NCBI RefSeq assembly: GCF_013423485.1
Contig: NZ_JABFFR010000001.1
Location: 558,001-622,000, forward strand
Length of the DNA stretch: 64,000 nt
From: Azospirillum oleiclasticum
GTDB lineage: Bacteria > Pseudomonadota > Alphaproteobacteria > Azospirillales > Azospirillaceae
Direction: 5' to 3'
The translations under genes and the position numbers were made by a program. Numbering within the stretch: position 1 is the stretch's first letter; each line of letters begins with the position of its first letter. The notes below the pieces were generated by a model. The model did not search any database, was not told the DNA's origin, and saw only the letters and a list, made by a program, of their open reading frames with translations. This document shows, piece by piece, positions 8,383 to 16,845 of the stretch.

Positions 8383-8663
8383 GGCTTCGCTCCTGGTGTC
8401 TGGTTGGAAAGGCTGGACGGTGCGACCGCCTCGTCCAATTCGTCGGGATCGACGAGGGCCGTTTGCGCGAGCCCCGGACTGCCCGGATGTCGCGGCAGGC
8501 GGATCCAGGTCGCGGTGCGCCGGTACACCGGGAAGGACAGGGATTCGATCAGTTCCTCGTCGGTCTCCACGACGTAGGTTCCCGGCGGTTGCTTCTCTTC
8601 CAGGCCCTGCACCGTGAAGGGGCGGGTCATGGTGACCGTCCTGACGGTCGTTCGCTTGGTCAT
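8379..8663 (-). CDS. Conserved-looking hypothetical protein (94 aa)
   Basis: Soluble 94-residue protein beginning MTKRTTVRTVTMTRPFTVQG. The central stretch PPGTYVVETDEELIESLSF followed by RRTATWIRLP looks like a small beta-rich domain that I associate, from memory and without a family name, with short proteins of other alphaproteobacteria. GGAAGGC lies upstream of the ATG. Its stop overlaps the start of the 48-residue membrane protein, so the two make a coupled pair. No catalytic or metal-binding residues are evident. Confidence 0.65.
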   Translation of the reverse strand: MTKRTTVRTVTMTRPFTVQGLEEKQPPGTYVVETDEELIESLSFPVYRRTATWIRLPRHPGSPGLAQTALVDPDELDEAVAPSSLSNQTPGAKP

Positions 8664-8789
8664 CGGGGTGCCTTCCGTATGCGTTCGCCGCGGGCCGCGT
8701 CGCGGCTGGGCGCGACCTGAAAAAGGAACGGGAAAGCCGCTTCAGGACATCACATGGTGCATCGCCCGACATTGTCCCCGGAAAGCCCC

Positions 8790-8809
8790 GGCTCATGATC
8801 CGATGAGCC
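8790..8809 (-). terminator. Hairpin downstream of the SLC13-type permease
   Basis: A perfect 7-bp stem GGCTCAT / ATGAGCC with a 6-nt loop lies 40 bp past the permease stop. It can be extended by G-C pairs across a bulge. On the minus strand only CTTTCC follows, so it is a weak terminator candidate. Confidence 0.35.
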
Positions 8810-8850
8810 CCGGGACCTCCCGGAATAGTTCCCGCACGATGGCGCACCGG

Positions 8851-10638
8851 TCATCGCAGTCCCCAGAACACCGGGATGAGGACCGAACCGACCACCACCA
8901 CGAGCACCGACAACGGCAGGCCGAGCCGCCAATAATCGCCAAAACGGTACCCGCCGGGTCCCATCACCAGCGTGTTGCACTGGTGCCCGATGGGGGTCAG
9001 GAAGTCGCAGGCGGACCCGACAGCCACCGCCATCAGGAGCGGGTCCGCGTTCATACCGAGCTTCTGCGCCAGGTTCGCCGCGATCGGGGCCATGATCAGC
9101 GCCGTGGCCGCGTTGTTGAGGAAGGGGGTCAACGCCATGGCGGTCACCAGAACCAGCGTGACGGTCCCTACGGGTGGCAGGGCGCCGGCGGCGGCTGCAA
9201 GACCTCCGGCAATCAGGGCGGCCATCCCGGTGCTGGTAATGGCGTCGCTGATGGGGATCAGGCAGGCGAGCAGCACCAGGATCGGCAATTCGAGAGCGTC
9301 GTAGGCTTCCCTCAACGTCAGGATGCCGAACAGCACCATGAGAACCGCGGCGCCGAAGAAGGCGGCGGCCACCGGCACGAGGTCGAGCGCCACCGCTCCC
9401 ATTGCCAGCGCCAGGAGGATGAGCGGCAGATGATCGCGGCGCCCGCGCCCCAGCCCCGTCGCCCGGTCCACCAGCGGCAGGCAGCCGAGATCGCGCAGGG
9501 TGTCGGTCATGGCCGCGGCACTCCCCCGCAGGACGAGGACATCACCGGATCGGAAGCGGACATTGCGGATCCGCGCCATGGTTCGTTCGCCATGGCGGCT
9601 GATCCCGATCAGGGTCAGGCCGAAGCGCTGGCGCAGACGGAGCTCCGACGCGGAGCGGCCGAGAAGCGTGGAGCGGGGCGTCACGACGGCCTCGACCACC
9701 TCCATGTCGCCGGCCGCCAAGCCCTGCTTCACCGTCCTGCCGGTATCGCCGAGCTGTAGCCTCGCCTCGGTCACGATCGCCCGCAAGGCGTGGGGATCGC
9801 TGAGAAGAACGAGGATGTCGTCGGCGAACAGCGTCCAATCGCCGGCCGGGGTGTAACGCCTTTCCTTCTCGCGGACGATCGCGGCCACCGTCACGCTGCC
9901 GTCTCCGATGGCTTCGAGATCGGCGACCGTCTTTCCGACGAGGGGAGAGGTTGCGGGCAGCCGGGCCTCCGACAGGTACGGCTCGATGTCGAACGCGGCC
10001 GCCGCGGATGCGGGCGTGCGGCGTCCGGCCGGCAGCAGCCGCCAGCCGACCGAGAGAAAGGCGAAGCCGACCGCGACGATGCCGAGCCCGACCGGTGCGA
10101 AGTCGAACATCGCGAAGGGCTCGCCGACCAGCTCGGTGCGGACGCGCGAGACGAGGATGTTCGGCGAGGTGCCGACCAGGGTCACCAGCCCCCCGATCAG
10201 GGATCCGAACGCCATCGGCATCAGCAGTTCCGAAGCCGGCGAACCGCCGCGCCGGGCGACCTGAACGGCGATCGGGAGGAAGATGGCCAGGGCGCCGATG
10301 TTCTTCATGAAGGCGGACAGGACCATCACGCTGCCGGTGAGCGCGGCGACGCGCCGTCCGCTCGTGCGCAGACGCGGCTCCATCCGTCGGATGATGCGCC
10401 CGATCACCCCCGACTTGCTCACCCCCGCGCTGACGACCAGCGCCGATGCGATGATGATCACCACCGGGTCGGCAAAGCCGGCGAAGGCACGGGCGGAAGG
10501 GACGATCCCCGTCGCCATGGCTGCGAGCAGCCCCAGCAGCGCCACCAGATCGTAGCGCAGACGGTTCCAAACGAAGAGCACCACGATGCCGATGATGATC
10601 GCGGTGGCAATGGATTGGTCGACGGTCAGGCGCCTCAC
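8851..10638 (-). CDS. SLC13/DASS-type permease with two TrkA-C domains
   Basis: Inner-membrane transporter of about 595 residues in the divalent anion:sodium symporter group. N-terminal membrane helices (about 8-175) include the motif LVTLVGTSPNILVS. A cytoplasmic insert (about 195-385) holds two TrkA-C/RCK-C domains (LPATSPLVGKTVADLEAIG and PRSTLLGRSASELRLRQRFG). The remaining helices carry the second motif TPFLNNAATALIMAP and the family end TPIGHQCNTLVMGPGGY. Such insert-bearing members are annotated as sulfate or carboxylate permeases. The GTG at 10638 places the start where homologues begin; an ATG at 10695, 2 nt past an upstream small gene, adds 19 arginine-rich residues. Confidence 0.88.
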   Translation of the reverse strand: MRRLTVDQSIATAIIIGIVVLFVWNRLRYDLVALLGLLAAMATGIVPSARAFAGFADPVVIIIASALVVSAGVSKSGVIGRIIRRMEPRLRTSGRRVAALTGSVMVLSAFMKNIGALAIFLPIAVQVARRGGSPASELLMPMAFGSLIGGLVTLVGTSPNILVSRVRTELVGEPFAMFDFAPVGLGIVAVGFAFLSVGWRLLPAGRRTPASAAAAFDIEPYLSEARLPATSPLVGKTVADLEAIGDGSVTVAAIVREKERRYTPAGDWTLFADDILVLLSDPHALRAIVTEARLQLGDTGRTVKQGLAAGDMEVVEAVVTPRSTLLGRSASELRLRQRFGLTLIGISRHGERTMARIRNVRFRSGDVLVLRGSAAAMTDTLRDLGCLPLVDRATGLGRGRRDHLPLILLALAMGAVALDLVPVAAAFFGAAVLMVLFGILTLREAYDALELPILVLLACLIPISDAITSTGMAALIAGGLAAAAGALPPVGTVTLVLVTAMALTPFLNNAATALIMAPIAANLAQKLGMNADPLLMAVAVGSACDFLTPIGHQCNTLVMGPGGYRFGDYWRLGLPLSVLVVVVGSVLIPVFWGLR

Positions 10639-10697
10639 TCCGCGGGGACGGACGGCGGACAGGACCGGTGATCGGCCCGGCCGCCCGTGACCCATTC

Positions 10698-10919
10698 CTA
10701 TCGGTCGATTGCGCCGTCGCGACGTCGCCGATGCGAGCGAAGTTGCTTCTGCCGTTCCTCGACGACCGTTTCGAGACGGTGAATGGCGGGCTCCAACCCC
10801 CGGGCCCGATGCGTCATGGCCCGGTCACCGGATGGGGCGTCCGGTCCTGCCCTCGTGTTGGAAAGGCCCAGGAGGGTGGATGCGCGGACCATCAGATCTT
10901 TCAGTCCACCGTGGAACAT
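10698..10919 (-). CDS. Small hypothetical protein (73 aa) before the SLC13 permease
   Basis: Unrecognised basic protein of 73 residues starting MFHGGLKDLMVRASTLLGLS. The reason to believe it is the ribosome site: GGAGGAG stands 7 nt before the ATG. The C-terminal half is helical and very basic (RLETVVEERQKQLRSHRRRR). Its TAG stop ends 2 nt before the upstream ATG alternative of the permease, so translation could be coupled. Composition alone would not distinguish the tail from a shadow frame, hence the moderate confidence. Confidence 0.5.
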   Translation of the reverse strand: MFHGGLKDLMVRASTLLGLSNTRAGPDAPSGDRAMTHRARGLEPAIHRLETVVEERQKQLRSHRRRRDGAIDR

Positions 10920-10959
10920 TGCCGGTCTCCTCCATGCCGCACACCGCGGGTCGGCTCCG

Positions 10960-11115
10960 TCAGCCGGAGAAATGAGAGATCGCCAATCCCGCAATCAAAC
11001 CCACGGCCATTCCCAAAAGGACATGCGCCATCCGCTGCCATTTCGGTGCGGACAGAACCCAGGCTGCGCGCTCGGATTCTACCCAATTCGAAATTGGCGA
11101 AAAGCCGTTGTCCAT
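10960..11115 (-). CDS. Small single-span membrane protein (51 aa)
   Basis: A 51-residue protein read from the ATG at 11115 to the TGA at 10960, shorter than most gene-calling cut-offs. It starts MDNGFSPISNWVESERAAWV, has a short basic linker (APKWQRM) and then one membrane segment (AHVLLGMAVGLIAGLAISHF). AAGGA lies about 7 nt before the start. It belongs to a leftward series of small genes that runs into the SLC13-type permease. Function unknown. The layout (soluble amphipathic head and single membrane helix) resembles small regulatory or anchor proteins. Confidence 0.6.
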   Translation of the reverse strand: MDNGFSPISNWVESERAAWVLSAPKWQRMAHVLLGMAVGLIAGLAISHFSG

Positions 11116-11134
11116 CGTGATATCCTTTTCAGGT

Positions 11135-11438
11135 CTATATTAGGATATGGGCATCTTCTTTGACGTTTACTATCACTGAAGCGTCGATGACCGCCCGGCC
11201 GTCGAGCGGATACCCGAAATGCCGGTCTTCGGCCTTGGCGACCATCCCCAAGCGCCGATGCCGCCACGTCGCGCGGCAGCGCCGCCGAACGGGCCGCCTC
11301 CGCCCATGGATCGACGTCGAGCCGCGCCAGCGCCGAGAGCGCGCTGGGCGCGCGTCCGTTCGTCTCCTCCCCCACCGGGGCGGCCAGGAACTCGCCCAGA
11401 TCGGACTGGTGCAGGGTGTATTCGGCCCGCAGCGCCAT
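11135..11438 (-). pseudogene. Probably frameshifted small gene
   Basis: The frame from the ATG at 11438 gives a normal-looking protein for about 64 residues (MALRAEYTLHQSDLGEFLAA, then LDVDPWAEAARSAALPRDVA), then turns into an arginine-rich shadow. At that point (near 11245) a neighbouring frame takes over with normal composition (MVAKAEDRHFGYPLDGRAV, then IVNVKEDAHILI) and ends at 11135. A one-base shift would join them into one protein of about 100 residues. From memory, the N-terminal phrase resembles small conserved Azospirillum proteins, but I cannot confirm it. A sequencing error is the other explanation. Confidence 0.45.
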
Positions 11439-11625
11439 GACGCCGTCCCAATTTCGTCCTGATCAATCACATAATGACAAGTTCCGAGGAAAATAGATCG
11501 CGCTCCTGGTGAAATCTCGAATCTTCAGAAGATAGATTTCACCAAATTTGCTGCCTGGAATGTCGAGTTTGTTTTTGCATCTCTGCGCCCGCGGGTCTCC
11601 TCCGGTCCCGCACCGGCGAATTCGG

Positions 11626-13455
11626 TCATACGGACGGCGGCGTCACGTCGCGATGCTGGCGAAGCTCGGGCGCACCGCGCGCGGGTTCGCTGTGCCGCCG
11701 CTCGTAGACTCCTCCGGCGCCGCCGACCCGCAGAGCCTGGATCACCCGTTGCGCCTGTTCGTCGGGGGTGCCGAGGCTGCGCAGGGCATGGTCCATCAGC
11801 CCGTAGGCGAGTTCGCGCTCGCCCATGATCGCCACGCCAACTCCCTGCCGTTCGAGGTGGGCGAGTTCGGATTCGCTGTGGGTGCGCACCGCCGTGTCGA
11901 TCCCGGGGTTCATCCGGCGGGCGAGCTCCAGAATCCTGCGCGTCTGGTCGCCTTCGGGCGTGGCGACGACGATCACCCGCGCCCGCCCGACGCCGGCGGC
12001 TTCCAGGATGCCCGGCGTCGTCGCGTCGCCGTAGACGGCCGGCACGCCGCGTTCACGCAACGCTTCGATCCGGCGGCGGTTCTGGTCGATGACGACGATC
12101 GGCAGACACTGGCTCTTCAGGCCCTTGCCGACGACACTCCCGACCCGGCCATAGCCGACGATGATCGCGTGGTCGCACGGACCGTCGGCCACCGGCAGCG
12201 TCGACAGCCCGTCGTTGCCCCGGCGCTCGAGCCCGCCCAGCATGCCCGGCCGTGTGCCCAGCCAACCGGAAAGGCGGTCGAAGCCGGCGAACAGCAACGG
12301 ATTGAGGGTGATCGACAGCAGGGCCCCGGCGAGGATCAGATCGCGCCCCTCCGGCGGCAGAAGGCCGAGCGCCGTCCCCAGCCCCGCCAGAATGAAGGAG
12401 AACTCGCCGATCTGCGCCAAGCTCGCCGACACGCTGAGCGCCGTCGAGGCCGGATAACCGAAAGCCATCACGATCGCGAAGGCCGCCAGCGACTTGCCGA
12501 CGACGACGACGAGAACGACCGCGAGCACGGCGAGCGGCTCGCGGAGCAGGACCGCCGGGTCGAAGAGCATGCCGACCGAGACGAAGAACAGCACCGCGAA
12601 GGCGTCCTTCAATGGCAGCGAGTCCGCCGCGGCCTGGTGGCTGAAGTCGCTTTCGCTGAGGACGACCCCGGCGAAGAAGGCACCGAGCGCGAAGGAGACG
12701 CCGAACAGCTCGGCCGAGCCGAAGGCGATGCCGAGCGCGGTCGCGAGCACCGACAGCGTGAACAGCTCGCGCGAGCCGGTGCGGGCCACCCACGCCAGGA
12801 GCCACGGGATCGCCCGCGTGCCGATCACCGTCACCAGCACCAGGAACAGCCCGACCTTGCCGAGCGTCAGCGCCAGCGCCACGGCGAGATCGCCGCCCGC
12901 GGGCTCCGGCCGGCCGGGGGCGCCACCGCCGAGCACCCCGGCCAACGCCGGCAACAGCACCAGCGCAAGGACCATCGCGAGATCCTCGACGATGAGCCAG
13001 CCGACGGCGATGCGGCCGTTGGGCGAGTCCAGGCCGCCCCGGTCCTCCAGCGCACGCAGCAGCACCACCGTGCTGGCCACCGACAGCGCCAGCCCGAACA
13101 CCAGCCCGGCGCCGAACGGCCAGCCCCAGAGATGCGCGACACCGGCGCCCAGCGCCGTTGCCACGACGATCTGGCCGAGGGCGCCGGGGATCGCGATGTT
13201 GCGAACGGCAAGAAGATCGCGGATCGAGAAATGCAGGCCGACACCGAACATCAGCAGGATGATCCCGATCTCGGCGAGTTGGCCGGCCAGTCCCTCGTCC
13301 GCCACGAAGCCGGGGGTGAACGGCCCGACCGCGACGCCGGCCAGCAGATAGCCCACCAGCGGCGGCAGTTTGAGCTTGCTGGCGAGGAGGCCGCCCACGA
13401 AGGCGAGGACCAGCCCCATGACGATGGTGGCGACGAGGGTGGTGTCGTGCGGCAT
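11626..13455 (-). CDS. YbaL/KefB-type cation:proton antiporter with TrkA-N domain
   Basis: Inner-membrane monovalent cation:proton antiporter of the CPA2 family, 609 residues. About twelve membrane segments fill residues 5-390, with the conserved stretches LPPLVGYLLAGVAVGP near the start and GWLIVEDLAMVLALVLLPAL in the ion-binding region. A C-terminal RCK/TrkA-N nucleotide-binding domain (about 420-540) has the Rossmann motif IIVGYGRVGSVVG and a D at the end of strand 2. Domain order and length match YbaL/RosB rather than KefC. The RCK domain implies gating by NAD(H) or a similar ligand. It probably serves potassium or pH homeostasis. Confidence 0.92.
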   Translation of the reverse strand: MPHDTTLVATIVMGLVLAFVGGLLASKLKLPPLVGYLLAGVAVGPFTPGFVADEGLAGQLAEIGIILLMFGVGLHFSIRDLLAVRNIAIPGALGQIVVATALGAGVAHLWGWPFGAGLVFGLALSVASTVVLLRALEDRGGLDSPNGRIAVGWLIVEDLAMVLALVLLPALAGVLGGGAPGRPEPAGGDLAVALALTLGKVGLFLVLVTVIGTRAIPWLLAWVARTGSRELFTLSVLATALGIAFGSAELFGVSFALGAFFAGVVLSESDFSHQAAADSLPLKDAFAVLFFVSVGMLFDPAVLLREPLAVLAVVLVVVVGKSLAAFAIVMAFGYPASTALSVSASLAQIGEFSFILAGLGTALGLLPPEGRDLILAGALLSITLNPLLFAGFDRLSGWLGTRPGMLGGLERRGNDGLSTLPVADGPCDHAIIVGYGRVGSVVGKGLKSQCLPIVVIDQNRRRIEALRERGVPAVYGDATTPGILEAAGVGRARVIVVATPEGDQTRRILELARRMNPGIDTAVRTHSESELAHLERQGVGVAIMGERELAYGLMDHALRSLGTPDEQAQRVIQALRVGGAGGVYERRHSEPARGAPELRQHRDVTPPSV

Positions 13456-13477
13456 GGGTATCGCGGCCGGTGTCCGG

Positions 13478-14524
13478 TCAGCGGCCGATCAGGCCATGGA
13501 CGAAGCGCAGCTTGCCCATGACGGTCGGCGCCAGGACGAAGGCATAGAGGTCGGGCAGGCCCATGCTGTGATTGAGGCTGTTGACCGCATAGGTCAACGG
13601 CAGCCACGTGCGGATGAGCAGGTCGAAGTCGGCCTGCCGGTAGGGATCGAAGTCGATCGCCGTCATGCTCGGCCGGGAGTGGCTTCCGGCTTGGGGATGA
13701 ACCTGGAGCCCGAACGCGTGCGCCGTCTCCAGCGTGTCCACGATGTGCAGGTAATGCGCCCAGGTCTCGGCGAAATCCTCCCAGGGATGCGCGCTGGCGT
13801 AACCGCTGATGTAGCGCTGCCGCCAGTCGGCGGGCGGACCCGTCTCGTAATGCATGGTGACGCTGGCGGCGTAGTCCCGGCGCTCGTCGCCGAACAGCGT
13901 GCGGAACGCCTCCAGCCACAGCCCGTCGCGGACCAGGCGGTCCCAATAGTAATGTCCGACCTCGTGTCGGAAATGCCCGAGCAGGGTGCGGTAGGTTTCG
14001 GCCATGTCCAGGCGGTGGCGCTCCCGCTCGGCGTCGTCGGCCTCGGCGATGTCGATGGTGATCACCCCGGCCCGGTGGCCGGTCGTCACCGGCACCCGCG
14101 CATCGGCGAGAAAGTCGAAGGCGAGCCCGGCCCGCGGATCGTCGAACCGGCTCGTCAGCGGCAGACCCAGCCGCAGCAGGCCATAGACGAGCCGGTGCTT
14201 GGCGGTTTCCAGACGCTGCCAGCGCTGGTGGTTCTGCGGCCGGTCGAGGTCGGGGATCGTCCGGTTGAGCCGGCAGGCCCGGCAGAACCGCTCGGGACCG
14301 TCGGCGGGAACCAGCCAGTTGCAGGCGTCGTGCCCGGCGTTGACGCAGAACCGGTGCGGGCGGCCGGCATCCGCCAGCGGGCGCCAGCGGTCCCCGTCCA
14401 GCGGCACCAGGGCGCTCAGCACCGTCCGGTCGGGCAGATATCCCAGACGGAGGCCGCAACGTTCGCACGATGTGTTCGCGAAGAACAGCATCTGGCCGCA
14501 ACGCTGGCAATGGAAGATCCTCAT
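13478..14524 (-). CDS. Putative zinc-binding metallopeptidase with N-terminal zinc ribbon
   Basis: Soluble protein of 348 residues. The N-terminus carries zinc-ribbon cysteine pairs (CQRCG and CERCG, then further Cys to about residue 95). The rest matches the putative zinc-binding metallopeptidase family (Peptidase_Mx), with the HExxH motif in FRHEVGHYYWDRL (around residue 200) and the downstream acidic ligand region in HPWEDFAETWAHYLHI. The ATG at 14524 has GGAGG 7 nt upstream; 32 extra arginine-rich codons further out are not used. Substrate unknown. It lies 22 nt upstream of the antiporter gene and downstream of an alpha/beta hydrolase gene. Confidence 0.85.
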   Translation of the reverse strand: MRIFHCQRCGQMLFFANTSCERCGLRLGYLPDRTVLSALVPLDGDRWRPLADAGRPHRFCVNAGHDACNWLVPADGPERFCRACRLNRTIPDLDRPQNHQRWQRLETAKHRLVYGLLRLGLPLTSRFDDPRAGLAFDFLADARVPVTTGHRAGVITIDIAEADDAERERHRLDMAETYRTLLGHFRHEVGHYYWDRLVRDGLWLEAFRTLFGDERRDYAASVTMHYETGPPADWRQRYISGYASAHPWEDFAETWAHYLHIVDTLETAHAFGLQVHPQAGSHSRPSMTAIDFDPYRQADFDLLIRTWLPLTYAVNSLNHSMGLPDLYAFVLAPTVMGKLRFVHGLIGR

Positions 14525-14656
14525 GGCCGTCCTCCGTGTCCTGCAGCGACGTCGTGCACCACGGTGCGCAGGCCGAAACGCCTGCGTCGGAATGACCATC
14601 CGGACATGGGGCAGGCACACGGCGATGCCAGCCCACCATTCGGCATGCGCCGCGGA

Positions 14657-15283
14657 TCAAGCGGACAAAGCCGGCTCGGGGATCGCTCCGACCGCCGATC
14701 CGAACAGGAAATCCTGCGCCAGATCGATGACCGGCCCGGCCTGCACCACCTCGTGATGGTTGACGGCGACCGCGTGGTAGTCCGGTCCGACGAGGCAGGT
14801 CTGGGACGCGACGGTGACCACCCCGTCGTTGTCCTCCCGCATCATGGGGCTTCCGCCCGCGGTCGATACGATCGACCGGATGGGGAAGCGGATTTCGCCG
14901 TCGAGGACGCTCCGGATCGTGGGGCCGTAGGGATCGATGTCGGCGAACACCGGCGTCAGCGCGAAGACGAGGCTGAAGAGGGATGCCGCCCGGCTGCCGC
15001 CGAAGGGGGCCGACATCGTGAACATGCGCTCGACGGGCGCCCCACCGGCCGCAAGGCGCAACCCGACGACGCCCCCCAGGGAATGGGCGACGATGCTGTA
15101 GGGCTCGTCCGCGAACCGTTCGGCCGTGGTCACTTTCAGACGTCTGACGGTGGCATCGACGGAGCTGGTCCGGCAGTCGTAGTCGGCGAACACCGCCCGG
15201 TGCGCCGGGAGGCGCCCGACCATGTGGCTGAAGCTGGCCGCCGAGGCATAGGCCCCGTGGATGTAGAGGATGTTCCGCATCAT
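14657..15283 (-). CDS. Alpha/beta hydrolase
   Basis: Soluble hydrolase of 208 residues. It has the oxyanion-hole motif YIHGAYASAASF near the start, the nucleophile elbow AHSLGG (Ser about residue 65) and a late histidine in AVNHHEVV that can complete the triad. The size and short cap suit a small lipase or esterase or a PGAP1-like fold. Substrate cannot be read. The ATG at 15283 (MMRNILYIHG) is preferred because AGGAAC lies 7 nt upstream. It precedes the metallopeptidase gene on the same strand with a 130-bp gap. Confidence 0.8.
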   Translation of the reverse strand: MMRNILYIHGAYASAASFSHMVGRLPAHRAVFADYDCRTSSVDATVRRLKVTTAERFADEPYSIVAHSLGGVVGLRLAAGGAPVERMFTMSAPFGGSRAASLFSLVFALTPVFADIDPYGPTIRSVLDGEIRFPIRSIVSTAGGSPMMREDNDGVVTVASQTCLVGPDYHAVAVNHHEVVQAGPVIDLAQDFLFGSAVGAIPEPALSA

Positions 15284-15642
15284 TCCATTGGTTCCTGACC
15301 GAGGGGCCGTCATGTTGCAATGCAGCATGATCAAAGCGTCAACGGCGCTGGACCTCGGATGTTCCTGGAAATCGGCTCAACGCTGCTTTCGTCTATTCCG
15401 AAGTGCCGAGACCGATCTATGCCTGAAGGAAAAAGAAGCATGGACCTGATGGAGAGTACCGGGCGTCCTGCCGCCCGGAATCTTTGCACAGTCGGCGGAA
15501 ACCTGACATGATGTCGGCGTGAATACCATGCGGCGACGTCCGCTACTTCCGCAATAGGCAGTTCGGGATGCCCTTGACAAGCTTGGAAACGGCATCATGG
15601 CCGTCGCGGCGGTAAATCACCATTCCCCGGCGGAGGCCCATG
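15284..15642. other. Divergent promoter region before the LOV-like kinase
   Basis: About 360 bp between the hydrolase and kinase genes. A perfect -35 hexamer TTGACA is at 15574-15579, pointing right at the kinase, but no good -10 follows at 16-18 bp. A GGAGG ribosome site precedes the kinase start. A 73-codon minus-strand frame here lacks start signals and normal composition, and I do not count it as a gene. Confidence 0.35.
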
Positions 15643-16845
15643 ATGGTATCGACACTCTGCGCGCCCCCATCCCCGGTACGGCAGGATGGGGAGGTGGCGG
15701 AGGGCTATTTCGGGCAGACGGACGGGCCGTTCGTCGCCGCGGTGGAGGCCACCCGCATGCCCATGGTCATCACCGACGCGTGCATCGCCGGCAATCCGAT
15801 CGTCTATGCCAACGCCGCCTTCCTGACCCTGTGCGGCTACGGGCGGGAGGAGGTGCTGGGGCGGACCTATCATTTCCTGAGTGGTCCTGACACCGATCCG
15901 GAGACGGCGCGGGCGATCGACACGGCGATCAACATCCGTCACGACATCACGCTCGAAATCCAGTTCTACCGGAAGGACGGCCGATCCTTCTGGGCGAGCC
16001 AGTTCGTCAGCCCGGTGATGGACGGGAGCGGGCGGGTCGTCCAGCATTTCGCCTCGTTCCTCGACATCAGCGAACGCAAGCGGATGGAAGTCGAACTCCG
16101 GACCGCGCATGCGGAACTCGATCGCCGTGTAAGGCTTCGGACCAGGGAACTGGAGGATGCCAACCGCCGGCTCCGGCGGGAGGTGGACCGACGGCAAGCG
16201 GCCGAGATCGTCCTGCGCGACGCCCTGTCGGAAAAGGAGTTCCTGGTCCGGGAGGTCAATCACCGCGTCAAGAACACGCTGCAAAGGGCCTGCGCGCTGC
16301 TCGCGGTCCAGGCAACGAGCTGCGGCGACCAGCGGGTGCGGGACGCGCTCGACGACGCCGGACAGCGGCTGGTCCGGATGGCGGAGATTCACGAGCTGCT
16401 GCACGGTGCCGGCGGCTATCAGAGCATCGACGTCGCCCGCTACCTGAAGTCCCTGGGGGCCTCGCTGGTCGAGTCCTGGCAGGAGGACACCAGCCGGGTG
16501 ACGCTCTCGGTCGACGCGGACGAGGTGATGTGGGGGCCGGACCTCGTGCTGCCGCTCGGCCTGATCGTCAACGAAGCCGTCAGCAACGCCTTGAAGCACG
16601 CGTTTCCCGCAGGCCGGCACGGCGCCGTGACCATCGCCCTGCGCCGCCGGTCGGAGCGGTCCTATCGGCTCGCGATCCGGGACGACGGTGTGGGCATCGG
16701 CCCGATGCGCCGGAACGGATCGATCGGGCTGGAACTGATCCATGCGCTCGCCGGACAGATCGACGGTTCGGTCGCGATCGAAGCGGATGGGGGCACCCTC
16801 GTCGCCGTCACCTTCACGCCCGAACCACGGGTCGGTGCCCATTGA
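15643..16845 (+). CDS. PAS (LOV-like) sensor histidine kinase, HisKA_2 type
   Basis: Soluble kinase of 400 residues. The PAS domain (about 25-145) has the LOV framework NPIVYANAAFLTLCGY and the GR-x4-L helix, but residue 76 in GRTYHFL is Tyr where LOV photoreceptors have the photoactive Cys. The rest of the loop (GPDTDPE) is intact. A coiled coil (145-195) leads to a HisKA_2 domain with phospho-acceptor H207 in EVNHRVKNTL and an ATPase domain with NEAVSNALKHAF and DDGVGI. The second Met (15643) is used because GGAGG sits 6 nt before it. No regulator gene is adjacent; the hemolysin-III gene overlaps its stop. Confidence 0.9.
   Translation: MVSTLCAPPSPVRQDGEVAEGYFGQTDGPFVAAVEATRMPMVITDACIAGNPIVYANAAFLTLCGYGREEVLGRTYHFLSGPDTDPETARAIDTAINIRHDITLEIQFYRKDGRSFWASQFVSPVMDGSGRVVQHFASFLDISERKRMEVELRTAHAELDRRVRLRTRELEDANRRLRREVDRRQAAEIVLRDALSEKEFLVREVNHRVKNTLQRACALLAVQATSCGDQRVRDALDDAGQRLVRMAEIHELLHGAGGYQSIDVARYLKSLGASLVESWQEDTSRVTLSVDADEVMWGPDLVLPLGLIVNEAVSNALKHAFPAGRHGAVTIALRRRSERSYRLAIRDDGVGIGPMRRNGSIGLELIHALAGQIDGSVAIEADGGTLVAVTFTPEPRVGAH

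Noticed and set aside
13251..15320. Minus-strand frame of 689 codons across antiporter, peptidase and hydrolase genes
   Set aside because: Arg/Pro-rich shadow in another frame of three genes that each show clear family motifs.
15377..15598. Minus-strand 73-codon frame before the LOV-like kinase
   Set aside because: Arg/Ser-rich with no start signal. The region is better explained as promoter.
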